Shown piece after piece: positions 1 through 8,085 of a stretch of 64,000 bases of DNA (its first letter is position 1; every line of letters begins with the position of its first letter). The position numbers were made by a program, and so were the translations under genes. This stretch comes from Herbaspirillum hiltneri N3 (GTDB taxonomy: Bacteria; Pseudomonadota; Gammaproteobacteria; Burkholderiales; Burkholderiaceae_D). The stretch spans positions 3,720,001 to 3,784,000 of the forward strand of contig NZ_CP011409.1 in the NCBI RefSeq assembly GCF_001267925.1, in the 5' to 3' direction. Under the pieces are notes generated by a model. It had not been told where the DNA came from, did no database searches, and was given only the letters and a program-made list of their open reading frames with translations.

Positions 1-717
1 TATACCGTCGAACTCTGCCGCAAGATCATCCAGGGCATCCGCCAGGAACTGCGCATGCCGGACATCAAGATCCAGTACCTGCCCGTCAATGCCTCATCCC
101 GTTTCACAGCATTGCTCGACAACCGCGCCGACCTGGAATGCAGCGTCAGCACCAACAACGCCGAACGCCGCAAGAAATTCGCCTTCACCATCCCGCATTT
201 CTTCACCAGCGTGCGCATGCTGGTGAAAGCCGGATCCTCCATCAAGAACTGGAATGACCTGCGCAACAAACGCGTGGTGACCACACGCGCCACGGCGATG
301 ATTGATGTGATCAACAAGCGCAGCAACATTCGCTACCTCGACCTGACTGTGGTTGAACGGGATGGCGACCGGGAGTGTTTTTCGATGCTGGAGCACGGCA
401 TGGCCGACGCCTTCATCATGGATGAGATATTGCTATACGGCGCACGCGAGAATGCCGTCGATCCCGAGAAATTCGCCATCGTCGGTACACCGCTGTCGGT
501 GGAACCCTACGCCATCATGCTGCGCAACGACGATCCGGAATTCAAGAAAATGGTCGACCGGCAAATGGCCAGACTGGCCAACAGCGGAGAAATCTACCGT
601 CTCTATAATCGCTGGTTCATGCAACCGATCGGCCCCGACAAGCGCTCGCTGGACATGCCGATGAGTTATATCCTGCGCGACTCGCTGCGCTATCCGACGG
701 ACAAGATCACCAATTGA
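1..717 (+). CDS. amino-acid ABC transporter substrate-binding protein, 5'-truncated by window edge
   Basis: The frame is open from base 1 to the TGA at 715-717, so the N-terminus with its signal peptide lies outside the window. The 238 visible residues match the GltI-type periplasmic binding fold of polar amino-acid importers (SBP_bac_3). They include the motif LDNRADLECSVSTNNAERRK and a second lobe with ADAFIMDE, and they end shortly after the conserved YRLYNRWF segment. Such proteins deliver glutamate, aspartate or related amino acids to an inner-membrane ABC permease. No permease or ATPase lies downstream in this window, so partners would be upstream or elsewhere. Substrate is inferred from family only. 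Confidence 0.8.
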   Translation, partial: YTVELCRKIIQGIRQELRMPDIKIQYLPVNASSRFTALLDNRADLECSVSTNNAERRKKFAFTIPHFFTSVRMLVKAGSSIKNWNDLRNKRVVTTRATAMIDVINKRSNIRYLDLTVVERDGDRECFSMLEHGMADAFIMDEILLYGARENAVDPEKFAIVGTPLSVEPYAIMLRNDDPEFKKMVDRQMARLANSGEIYRLYNRWFMQPIGPDKRSLDMPMSYILRDSLRYPTDKITN

Positions 718-857
718 CTTCATGGCGCCTGCCGCCAATGCTTCCGCTATCCACGGATGACAGGCGCAGCATGCATGGGGGGTTATCGCTGGAACGAACG
801 CAGCTCGCAAGACGAATCGGCAAGTGCCTGAAAGCGCAAGGAATGACGAGGATGAGG

Positions 858-934
858 TGGCCTGCCCTAAGGGAATCGAACCCCTAACCTATGGCTTAGA
901 AGGCCATTGCTCTATCCGGTTGAGCTAAGGGCAG
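858..934 (-). tRNA. tRNA-Arg(TCT)
   Basis: Read on the minus strand this is a 77-nt cloverleaf. It has a 7-bp acceptor stem (CTGCCCT/AGGGCAG), a D-arm with AGCTCAACCGGATAGAGCA, an anticodon loop with TCT, and a T-arm with GGTTCGATTCC. The CCA end is encoded (TGG at 858-860 on the plus strand). It reads AGA codons. Its transcription runs away from the tRNA-Pro fragment at 1019. Confidence 0.95.
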
Positions 935-985
935 ATCGGGGAATCAAGCAGAAATGACGGCGCTTGAAATCGTCTTCGGAAATGA

Positions 986-1013
986 AAACGGGCTGTCTTT
1001 CGACAGCCCGTTT
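986..1013 (-). terminator. intrinsic terminator behind the displaced tRNA-Pro 3' end
   Basis: A 12-bp perfect stem with a TTTC-type loop is followed on the minus strand by a T-rich run (TTTTCATTT). It sits 5 nt downstream of the tRNA-Pro 3' fragment, so it was probably the native terminator of the tRNA-Pro gene before the island entered. Confidence 0.75.
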
Positions 1014-1018
1014 ATGTG

Positions 1019-1067
1019 TGGTCGGAGTACAAGGATTCGAACCTTGGCCCCCTTGGTCCCAAACCAG
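1019..1067 (-). repeat. displaced 3' fragment of tRNA-Pro, left attachment-site repeat of the island
   Basis: These 49 bases repeat the 3' part of the intact tRNA-Pro at 6058-6106, from the encoded CCA through the T-arm and variable loop to the anticodon stem-loop. Only two mismatches are visible, and the first 29 bases are identical. Similarity stops inside the anticodon arm, so this copy cannot fold as a tRNA. A 3' tRNA fragment at the far side of foreign genes is the usual mark of site-specific integration into a tRNA gene. The paired copy is at 6058-6106. Confidence 0.75.
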
Positions 1068-1274
1068 ACCACACATTTTAGTGTCTTTATAAATCAAAGA
1101 CTTGACTCTGTCCGTTTCAAGATTATAGCAGAGTTGTACCTATGACGGCACAGGAGAGTCGCGCAAAAGTCGCTCAATCTCGAATTTAGATCAGTCAGAT
1201 TTTGACATCAATCATTGAATAGAAGGGGGGGGCCCACTCTCCCAACGGGAGTCGGTAGTGTTCTCTCAAAATTG

Positions 1275-1306
1275 AAAAAGCCCACACGAGGTGGGCTCTT
1301 TTTGTC
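1275..1306 (-). terminator. intrinsic terminator after the methyltransferase gene
   Basis: Stem GCCCAC/GTGGGC with loop ACGAG is flanked by A and T runs on both sides, so it could work in both directions. It lies 16-47 nt past the stop codon of the minus-strand methyltransferase gene. Confidence 0.75.
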
Positions 1307-1321
1307 GTTTAATATGTGACG

Positions 1322-2356
1322 CTAAAAAGGCTTGTAAGCGAGATACATTCTAAGTGGAAAAGCGTTGTTTTCCTTTAGGCGGTCTTCGGCTTGATCAAGC
1401 AGCCATCGCTCATCAATCACGCGGAATCCCGCGTTCGTCAGTCGATCCTTGAAATCCGCACCGTAGTGGCGAACGTGACCGTGGTGAGTTTCGTCTGGTA
1501 TTTCCCATTCACATGTCTTCGCTAACTGCATGCTCTGAGGCACAGACACACTCAAAACACCTCCCGGAACCAGAACCCGAAATAGCTCCGACATCGCCGT
1601 TGCATCATCAAGAACATGCTCTAGGACCCGATGGCAAATAATCACATGAAACTGAGTCTTCAATGTAATATTTGTCAGATCTTGGTTCGTGTCGACGTCA
1701 TCGCCCACAATATTTGACGTCATATATTCGATCGACGCATCAGAACGAATTGACTGAATCCATTCCCGCAGCTCCTCCTCCGGGCTGAAATGAAGGATAC
1801 GCTTGCCGCGTAGTAGGTGGTCATGATTCTGAAAAAAGTACTTCAATGCGCTGCCCCGTGAAACGTGCGGCCAGGAGCCCGTCACTAAATTAGCCCCGTA
1901 GGCAGCATCCGAAACCGCCAAGGCATTCTCCAAACTATCCCGCAGTTCGGTCTCGCGCAGCACCTTGCTGCGATCAGGGATCCCATTTCGAAGATCGCTC
2001 TTGGCGATTTCCAAGGTAATACGCTCACGTAAGGCGGAGTTCGGAACCTTCTTTTGAAGCTCACGCAGGGCATTTCGCGCGGCTACTTCACGCGCCTCTC
2101 CATTTAATGAAGGTAACAGCTTGTAGTAGAAATTCAGAACACCTGATGCAGTATTTTCTTCAATTGGAAGGTCAAACTGCGCAAGAAAATCAAATTTGGA
2201 TCGTAGGTAGAGCGCCTGCCGAACGTCCAACGCTGATAGCATCGGATTTGACGGGGCGCGGCTCTCCTGCACACGACTGATGCGAAACGACGCCCGGTAT
2301 TCTCCAACTCGAATTCCAATACCAGAACTTAACTTACTTTTAATTTTTTGCAGCAT
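1322..2356 (-). CDS. class I SAM-dependent methyltransferase, surface-polysaccharide island
   Basis: This is a 344-residue protein if translation starts at the ATG at 2354-2356. An upstream in-frame start at 2449 gives 375 residues but has no visible ribosome-binding site. The C-terminal half is a Methyltransf_11-type Rossmann domain: the segment GKRILHFSPEEE replaces the usual glycine-rich motif I, followed by HVIICHRVLEHVLDD and a GGVLSVSVP strand. The N-terminal 150 residues are helical and unassigned. It lies in the tRNA-Pro island with a polymerase and a flippase, so sugar or lipid-carrier methylation of a surface glycan is a reasonable inference. Base composition is AT-richer than the flanking chromosome. 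Confidence 0.7.
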   Translation of the reverse strand: MLQKIKSKLSSGIGIRVGEYRASFRISRVQESRAPSNPMLSALDVRQALYLRSKFDFLAQFDLPIEENTASGVLNFYYKLLPSLNGEAREVAARNALRELQKKVPNSALRERITLEIAKSDLRNGIPDRSKVLRETELRDSLENALAVSDAAYGANLVTGSWPHVSRGSALKYFFQNHDHLLRGKRILHFSPEEELREWIQSIRSDASIEYMTSNIVGDDVDTNQDLTNITLKTQFHVIICHRVLEHVLDDATAMSELFRVLVPGGVLSVSVPQSMQLAKTCEWEIPDETHHGHVRHYGADFKDRLTNAGFRVIDERWLLDQAEDRLKENNAFPLRMYLAYKPF

Positions 2357-2753
2357 CGTTGTCAGCGCCTCTGTTGTTCTGAGAAATGCAAATATTGATT
2401 GGTAACAACTATATGCCAATACTTGTTTGCATCGCATTATAAGGCGCAAAGTCAGTATTTACTGACGACAATTCCTTGCCTTGAGCTTGACTGTCCAAGG
2501 GCATCCGGTATTGCTCGTCCGAGATCTCGACTGTTGGTTCTGGCATACCCCCTCGCGGAAAATCTATTTGTTCTACCAATGGTGTCGAAGCAGAACCCCA
2601 TAAACGGTCGCTAGCTACATGTCAACAAGTGGCTAAGCGGCTGCACCAAACTAGCCCGTGTGGGGGCCGACTCTTGCGGTCCCCCTCAGCTTCAATGCCG
2701 CAAAGCGGATCCTTCGAAAATTGGAATGAACGCTGACGCCCAGAAGGGATTAA
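2357..2753. other. intergenic region inside the island
   Basis: About 400 bases between the methyltransferase start and the polymerase stop. The only structure I see is a GC-rich hairpin at 2662-2685 (GGGGG/CCCCC arms), which could act as a weak terminator for the minus-strand polymerase gene. No credible gene or transposase remnant was recognised on either strand. Confidence 0.5.
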
Positions 2754-4118
2754 TTACCCTTCGTCGACAGCATTAAACACACCGTTTGTTGGTTTCGATT
2801 CCCCCGGAATTCGACGCGGAAGCCACACCTTCAAAAATACGCGATCTAGGAAAAACAAAAAGATCGGCACTATAGCGAGTCCATAGGTCAACAAGGCAGT
2901 CTGTAAAGCGATTTGGTTTAAGAATACCGCATTCATTCCCAACACTGCCAAGTAGGTGACACGAATCGGCCTCATTTGGATTCGCCTCCCTATGAAATCC
3001 AAACACCATAGAACAAGCGGCCCCAGCAGCGCAAATATGCAAAGTCCTGGCATGCCAAACGCAGCATAACCCCCGAGAAAAAAAACACCGGGATTGCTAC
3101 CACTATCCGGGCCAAGCAAAGTTAAAGCCACTTCGACGTCGGGCCAGCGCGGGGGTATCCCACTCAGTTTGGCAAGCACATTAATGCCACTTAAACCGGT
3201 AAAAGGCAGCATGTCTGGGTACACTGCAAAATATCGCACGACAACCGAATATGTCTCCCCCCATATTCTTTCAACCGCAAGATTTAGAGGCAGTACGGAT
3301 CCTCCGATGACGGCGTTTTGATACTGCGCAGTGTATAAAACAACGAGCATCGTAACGATGATCGTCGCGACGATGAAAAGCATGGCAGAAAGAAGACGGA
3401 TATCGAGGAAGCGAGGATATCTAGTGGCGACTAAAATAACGCCATATCCGCAAAAGAAAAAAATAGGAAGTTTGGACAGTGAAGCAGGTAAAGCTACAAA
3501 AATCACCGTCGCGGCAAGGATGCCAAAAACTATTTTTTTCCGTGTTAGCAACGGATAGATCGCGAAACAAAATAAAATTGGAATGATCGTAAATCTGGCC
3601 CTTCCAAGAAAGCTCTCGATTAACCAAGACTCTAAAAATTTTTCGTTGCGCACGAACCTATAATCTATACCCTGAAACTGAAAAGTGAGGAATTTGAGAG
3701 TGTCTAACTTGAACTCGCGGAAATCAGCGTTTAATAACAGGCCTGTAAAAAAAGCCACAGTAAAAATGGCGGCCACGCCCGCAAAAAATCCAGAAATTCG
3801 CGATGACGTAAATGCTTCGCTCAAATTCGTTAAGACAGGAAACTTTTGCTCGACATATTTCCGCAAGGTGAACATGAGCGTGCTGATACCGAACACCATC
3901 ATCATGCCAAAGTCCGCCCTTCTGGCCGCCGCTTCACCCAAATGCAATCCATTAAGGCTAGTCTGCCCAGTTGGATTGAATAGGAAGCCAGGTACATAAA
4001 TAAGCAGAAAGGAGAGAATAAAAAAATCGCTTGGCTCGGCTTGCCGAGATCGGCGCGATTTCAACCATGCAAGAATAAATACCAAAATCAGTAAAATCTT
4101 TGCGACGATCACAGACAC
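2754..4118 (-). CDS. putative oligosaccharide repeat-unit polymerase (Wzy-like)
   Basis: This 454-residue integral membrane protein starts at GTG (4116-4118), overlapping the flippase stop codon by 10 bases, so the two are translationally linked. The sequence is a series of about ten or more hydrophobic segments with a large polar loop around residues 280-340 (VYPDMLPFTGLSGINVLAK, GPDSGSNPGVFFLGGY), the topology of O-antigen or oligosaccharide polymerases. Such proteins join lipid-linked repeat units on the periplasmic side. Wzy sequences diverge strongly, so the assignment rests on topology and on the adjacent Wzx-like flippase. It is AT-rich relative to the flanks, consistent with acquisition. 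Confidence 0.7.
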   Translation of the reverse strand: MSVIVAKILLILVFILAWLKSRRSRQAEPSDFFILSFLLIYVPGFLFNPTGQTSLNGLHLGEAAARRADFGMMMVFGISTLMFTLRKYVEQKFPVLTNLSEAFTSSRISGFFAGVAAIFTVAFFTGLLLNADFREFKLDTLKFLTFQFQGIDYRFVRNEKFLESWLIESFLGRARFTIIPILFCFAIYPLLTRKKIVFGILAATVIFVALPASLSKLPIFFFCGYGVILVATRYPRFLDIRLLSAMLFIVATIIVTMLVVLYTAQYQNAVIGGSVLPLNLAVERIWGETYSVVVRYFAVYPDMLPFTGLSGINVLAKLSGIPPRWPDVEVALTLLGPDSGSNPGVFFLGGYAAFGMPGLCIFALLGPLVLWCLDFIGRRIQMRPIRVTYLAVLGMNAVFLNQIALQTALLTYGLAIVPIFLFFLDRVFLKVWLPRRIPGESKPTNGVFNAVDEG

Positions 4119-5386
4119 GCCCCTTTATATGCATCTCCTTCGTCCACCATAAGATCGTACATCCCGAGACCGAAAAATACAGAAAACAAAACCGTGTTTG
4201 CGACTAATGACGCAAGGGCAATTGCGTAGGCGCCCCAAGCTTGGACCATCCCCAATGCGATAGGAAAGACCAATAGCAGCACCAGAATATGTGCATATCC
4301 ATAGGTGCTTTCTTTATCACTCATCAGCGTCAGGTTGCTCCACGGCAGAGAAAGAGCGAACATCACTTGGGAAAATACAATCAATCCAAGTATTTGATTA
4401 GACGTGGTGTATTTTTCACCAAACAGAAAGCCCATGACGGCATCTGGATAAAGTATCAATATTGATGCTAACGGGAGTACGCAGGTAGCGACGATTGCTG
4501 TTTGCAATAACATTTCACGGCGTAATAGTGGAATGTCATTAAGCAAAAATGCCTTACTTACGTGAGGTGAAAAGACCGGCAAAAGGACCATCGGTGCAAC
4601 CATCAATAGCACCGTGGCCCTCTGCGCCGAGTTATAGTGAGCGAACTGCACTGCTGGCGCCAAGGTCGCCAATACAATTGTGTCCAGTCTATCCAGCACT
4701 GTTCTCCCTCCGAATCCCAGCAAAGAGAATCCTCCTGCACGGATCCAGGAACGAGTTCTGTACTCCGGCCTGCCTTGCTTGATATAAGGCTTCAACGCGC
4801 GCATCGCCACCGGAATCTGCAGCCCACAGGAGACTAATAGCCCTAACAGGAATAAGAGCGCAGCGCCAGTGGCGTGCGCTGGCGGGAAAAACCATATGCA
4901 GATACTGGCAAATCCAAAAGGGATCGTTTCAGATGCCACAATGCTGAAAGCTGGCGTGCCAAGAGCGATTAGATATTCTCGGAGAATTGCCACCACAGCA
5001 TAAACAACTGTAATTGCTGCGGCACATAAGAACAGGCTTTGGTCGTCGCTCTTTAAGAACGAAAATAGAACTAAACCGACTCCAATCGCCAAAACGGGAA
5101 GCAACGGTATCTGAATTGAACGGAGTACGAAACCCTTGAAAAGGTTTGCAGGCATCTCCGACCTTCGGGCTATCTCCCGTCTGATTACATTCAACCAGCC
5201 AATGGTGCCCAACTGAATTAAAAGCTGAGGCAATGTAATGGCATAAATGAAAACTCCGTTTTCGTGCTGGGAAAAGTGGCGTGCAGAAAGAGCGAACAGT
5301 GCTATTGAAAAAAATCTCGCGGACGCGACGCTAAAAGCCGTCTTAAAAAGTGTCAATGCGCGAGGCAACATACGAGCGAGCATCAT
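4109..5386 (-). CDS. polysaccharide flippase (Wzx/MATE-like, lipopolysaccharide biosynthesis family)
   Basis: The gene encodes about 425 residues from the tandem ATG codons at 5381-5386, chosen because GGGAAG lies just upstream. The open frame extends to 5557, but the extra residues look non-coding. The protein has repeated hydrophobic helices (residues 20-60, 75-100, 110-135 and onward), an N-terminal ARFFSIALFALSARHFSQHE segment typical of Polysacc_synt flippases, and a conserved central SLLGFGGRTVLDRLDTIVLA. It would move undecaprenyl-linked oligosaccharide across the inner membrane for the polymerase encoded next. No glycosyltransferase is present in the island, so it probably works with a cluster elsewhere. 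Confidence 0.75.
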   Translation of the reverse strand: MMLARMLPRALTLFKTAFSVASARFFSIALFALSARHFSQHENGVFIYAITLPQLLIQLGTIGWLNVIRREIARRSEMPANLFKGFVLRSIQIPLLPVLAIGVGLVLFSFLKSDDQSLFLCAAAITVVYAVVAILREYLIALGTPAFSIVASETIPFGFASICIWFFPPAHATGAALLFLLGLLVSCGLQIPVAMRALKPYIKQGRPEYRTRSWIRAGGFSLLGFGGRTVLDRLDTIVLATLAPAVQFAHYNSAQRATVLLMVAPMVLLPVFSPHVSKAFLLNDIPLLRREMLLQTAIVATCVLPLASILILYPDAVMGFLFGEKYTTSNQILGLIVFSQVMFALSLPWSNLTLMSDKESTYGYAHILVLLLVFPIALGMVQAWGAYAIALASLVANTVLFSVFFGLGMYDLMVDEGDAYKGACL

Positions 5387-6000
5387 GCTTCCCACGATCA
5401 GATGAGTTAATTTGAATTGCTCTCGCCCGGCCGCATTTTTCAGTGCCAATGCTGAATCCAGAACGAGTAGACAGGCGCGTGAGCAGCGAAGCGTGACGAA
5501 ATTAGGTATCAAGCCGCGGTATTGCGGAATCCATCTACAAAATGGACAGTCAAACATGACGCTGACCCACCGCTTTCATCTACGCCACCTTCGCTTTAGA
5601 TCATGCGGCCATCAACATGGACCGATTTTTATCTTGTTTGTTCTCGGCTTTATAGGTGCAGCATCCTTATCGCTCGACCATTTGCCACTGAGTGGCCGAC
5701 ACCAGCGCCTTCCTCTACCCAAGAGCTGTAACCTCCTATCGTCATCCCAAGGTAGATGCCAAGTCGGCGCCATGCCGGAATGCCTGCTACCTTCGACGCC
5801 TTCAGAAGCACCAGATTTACGGACTGCTCATCGCACACCTCATGATGGAAGAGCCAGTCATGCGACACTGCAACTCGATGGTTAGTGTCGCCAAGTGCCT
5901 GGTGGGGTTGGCCAATAGCGTGCAGCACGCACGCGACACGATGACGTTGCTCAGGGTCGTAGATAGGTGATGGGAAAAGGTGATGGGAAAAGTCGCGCGC
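5387..6000. other. non-coding right part of the island
   Basis: Over 600 bases between the flippase start and the tRNA-Pro terminator. Short open frames exist on both strands, but none has a plausible ribosome-binding site, domain or codon pattern. This is where an integrase next to attR might be expected; none was recognised, which suggests a decayed island end. Confidence 0.5.
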
Positions 6001-6038
6001 AAATAAAAACGGCCTAGATCTTGATGATCTAAGCCGTT
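6001..6038 (-). terminator. intrinsic terminator of tRNA-Pro
   Basis: Stem AACGGC-TAGATC/GATCTA-GCCGTT with a 5-base loop is followed on the minus strand by TTTTTATTT. It lies 20 nt downstream of the tRNA-Pro 3' end. It differs in sequence from the terminator at 986-1013, as expected if this one came with the island. Confidence 0.75.
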
Positions 6039-6057
6039 GATATTGATACAGATATTT

Positions 6058-6134
6058 TGGTCGGAGTACAAGGATTCGAACCTTGGACCCCCTGGTCCCA
6101 AACCAGGTGCGCTACCGGGCTGCGCTACACTCCG
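6058..6134 (-). tRNA. tRNA-Pro(TGG)
   Basis: A 77-nt gene on the minus strand with acceptor stem CGGAGTG paired to a TACTCCG end (one non-Watson-Crick position), anticodon loop TTTGGGA (anticodon TGG), T-arm GGTTCGAATCC and encoded CCA. Its 3' half is duplicated at 1019-1067, which marks it as the integration target of the polysaccharide island. Confidence 0.95.
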
Positions 6135-6482
6135 AGAAGCGAGATAATATCCCGACATGGGGGTTCGGTCAACACCTTCTTCACATTTTCTTCAATATTT
6201 TTAAAATTTCTCCTATGAGCGTACGCGAAGACTCATGTTTTTCCGCGTTCGACGCAATCGTGCCTCGCGCTTCCCATCCGGCTTCGGAAGATGAAACATC
6301 CCTTGCAGTTTGGTTACACCTTGTTGCGATTCCCTGATCGAAGATAAGGACATCAGCGCGTGAGCCGCGTTGCCTGAATTGATACCCCGTATTTTTTGCG
6401 TGCGGTGCAAGGCCGGCAATGGCGTAAATCGTTTATCAGCGATCGTCGGTACCTCGCGCGCCAAGAGCAAAGGAGAATCACC
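6135..6482. other. intergenic region before the DUF3300 gene
   Basis: About 350 bases that must hold the promoter of the downstream gene and, on the other strand, that of tRNA-Pro. I could not place either promoter with confidence. The ribosome-binding site AAAGGAG at 6469-6475 decides the GTG start of the next gene. Confidence 0.4.
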
Positions 6483-7847
6483 GTGAACAAGAGAACCCTC
6501 GCCTGGATCGCCTCCGCCCTCTTTTCGATGGCATCCGGCCTATCCAATGTGTCAGCGCAAGACATGAACCGTCCGCCTGCGGTATTTTCGCAGGAAGAAC
6601 TGGACCAGATGCTGGCGCCGGTCGCACTGTATCCCGATTCGCTGCTCGCGCAAGTGCTGATGGCCGCCACTTATCCGCTGGAAGTGGTCCAGGCCGCGCG
6701 CTTCGTCGACAGCCGTCCCGGCCTGCAGGGCGATGCGCTGGCACGCTCGATTGCGCCGATGCCGTGGGATCCGAGCGTGAAATCGCTGGCGCAGTTTCCG
6801 TCGGTGCTGGCGATGATGAACGACAAACTGGATTGGACGCAACGCCTCGGCGACGCATTCCTGTCGCAGCAGGCCAATGTGATGGACACGGTGCAAAACC
6901 TGCGCATGAAGGCCCAGATCGCGGGCAACCTGCAATCGAGCAACCAGCAGCGCATCGTGCAACAGGAACAGATCATCGTGATCGAGCCGGTCAATCCGCA
7001 AGTCATCTACGTGCCTTACTACAATCCGACCGTGGTGTACGGCGGCTGGTGGTGGCCGCAGCGTCCGCCGGTCTATTGGGCCCCGCCGCCACGCTATCGC
7101 CCGCCCAGCTATAACGTCTCGATCGGCATTTCCTTCGGCGTCGGCACCGGCATCGTGCGTTCGGTCTACAGCGAGGCGCGTCCCGATTGGCGGCAGCATC
7201 ATGTGCTGGTCAACAACGTGCGCATCAACAATGTCAACGTCACCAATAACGTGACCAAGAATGTGGTCGTCAACAACAAGCCGGTGGTGTGGCAGCACAG
7301 CCCGCGCAATGGCCGCGACGATCGCCGCCCGGATGTGGGCAATGTTTCGCGCCCCAATCCGGCGTCCGGCGCCGCCGCTCCGATGGCGCCAAACCAAGGC
7401 AACCGTCGCGACCAGAATCGGCCTGCGCAAGCAAACCTGATTGCACCGAACAACGCTGCGGCCCCGCAACGACCAGCGCCGACACCGCAGTTGCAGACCC
7501 CTCAGCAAGCACCGCAGACTCGCCCTGCGCCCGCTGCTCCATCCCCAGCCGCCGCACATCCGAATCGCACTGAGCGTCCCGAACGTGCAGAACGGCCTGA
7601 CAACGCACCGCGCCCGGAGCACCGTCCGGAACCGCAGGCAGCACCAGCAACACATCGCGCGCCTCCTGCGCAGGCAATGCAGCGCCCCGAGCCGCAAGTA
7701 CAAGCGCCGCGCCCGGCTCCCGCCGTCCATGCCGCGCCGCCGCCGCAGGAACGCCACGAACAAGCTCCGCGTCCCGAACCACGGCCCCAGCCACGCGAGG
7801 AGCGCCCCGACCGTCCGGACCGTCCCGATCGCCCCGACAGGAAATAG
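6483..7847 (+). CDS. exported DUF3300 protein with long Pro/Ala/Arg-rich tail
   Basis: The 454-residue protein starts at GTG 6483, preceded by AAAGGAG; an in-frame extension to 6396 lacks such a site. Residues 1-25 form a signal peptide (VNKRTLAWIASALFSMASG, cleavage near VSA-QD). Residues 35-190 match DUF3300 (EELDQMLAPVALYPDSLLAQ, WDPSVKSLAQFPSVL). A Tyr/Trp/Pro-rich stretch follows near 195-225 (VIYVPYYNP, YGGWWWP), then an Asn/Val-rich region. From about residue 290 to the end it is low-complexity Pro/Ala/Gln/Arg, finishing in repeated RPDRPD units. The biochemical role of DUF3300 is not established; location in the periplasm or outer membrane is inferred from the signal peptide. Confidence 0.8.
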   Translation: MNKRTLAWIASALFSMASGLSNVSAQDMNRPPAVFSQEELDQMLAPVALYPDSLLAQVLMAATYPLEVVQAARFVDSRPGLQGDALARSIAPMPWDPSVKSLAQFPSVLAMMNDKLDWTQRLGDAFLSQQANVMDTVQNLRMKAQIAGNLQSSNQQRIVQQEQIIVIEPVNPQVIYVPYYNPTVVYGGWWWPQRPPVYWAPPPRYRPPSYNVSIGISFGVGTGIVRSVYSEARPDWRQHHVLVNNVRINNVNVTNNVTKNVVVNNKPVVWQHSPRNGRDDRRPDVGNVSRPNPASGAAAPMAPNQGNRRDQNRPAQANLIAPNNAAAPQRPAPTPQLQTPQQAPQTRPAPAAPSPAAAHPNRTERPERAERPDNAPRPEHRPEPQAAPATHRAPPAQAMQRPEPQVQAPRPAPAVHAAPPPQERHEQAPRPEPRPQPREERPDRPDRPDRPDRK

Positions 7848-7904
7848 TGCCTGCCTGAAACCCGCGACCTGCGTCCAGAACGCGGAGAATGGCCGCGAAT
7901 ACGC

Positions 7905-7985
7905 TATAATCGCGGCTTCCGAGACGTGACCAGGCGCCTAGAGCGCCGGGAAACAAAAGGGTTGGATCTTCTCCAGCCCTTTTTC
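7905..7985 (+). ncRNA. candidate short RNA or attenuated leader upstream of prfC
   Basis: A TATAAT hexamer at 7905-7910 is followed by a small hairpin (GGCGC/GCGCC, 7933-7947) and then a strong intrinsic terminator at 7955-7984 (AAAAGGGTTGGA/TCCAGCCCTTTT). A transcript starting near 7917 would be about 70 nt long. It could be a free small RNA, an attenuator in the prfC leader, or simply a chance -10 beside the DUF3300 gene terminator; no good -35 box is visible. Confidence 0.35.
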
Positions 7986-8085
7986 TATTTCTGTCACATT
8001 CCCTTGAACGACGGCAGCCGCCACGCAGGCCGCCTGCCGTACAGGGCGCTCATCGCTTTCAACGCCTTCGACCTACCGACTCACG

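Noticed and set aside
1019..1067. A second functional tRNA-Pro gene
   Set aside because: Only the 3' part is present; the 5' acceptor strand and D-arm are absent, so it cannot fold as a tRNA.
5387..6000. Integrase or transposase remnant at the island edge
   Set aside because: Neither strand shows tyrosine-recombinase or DDE motifs; the short frames do not resemble any family I know.
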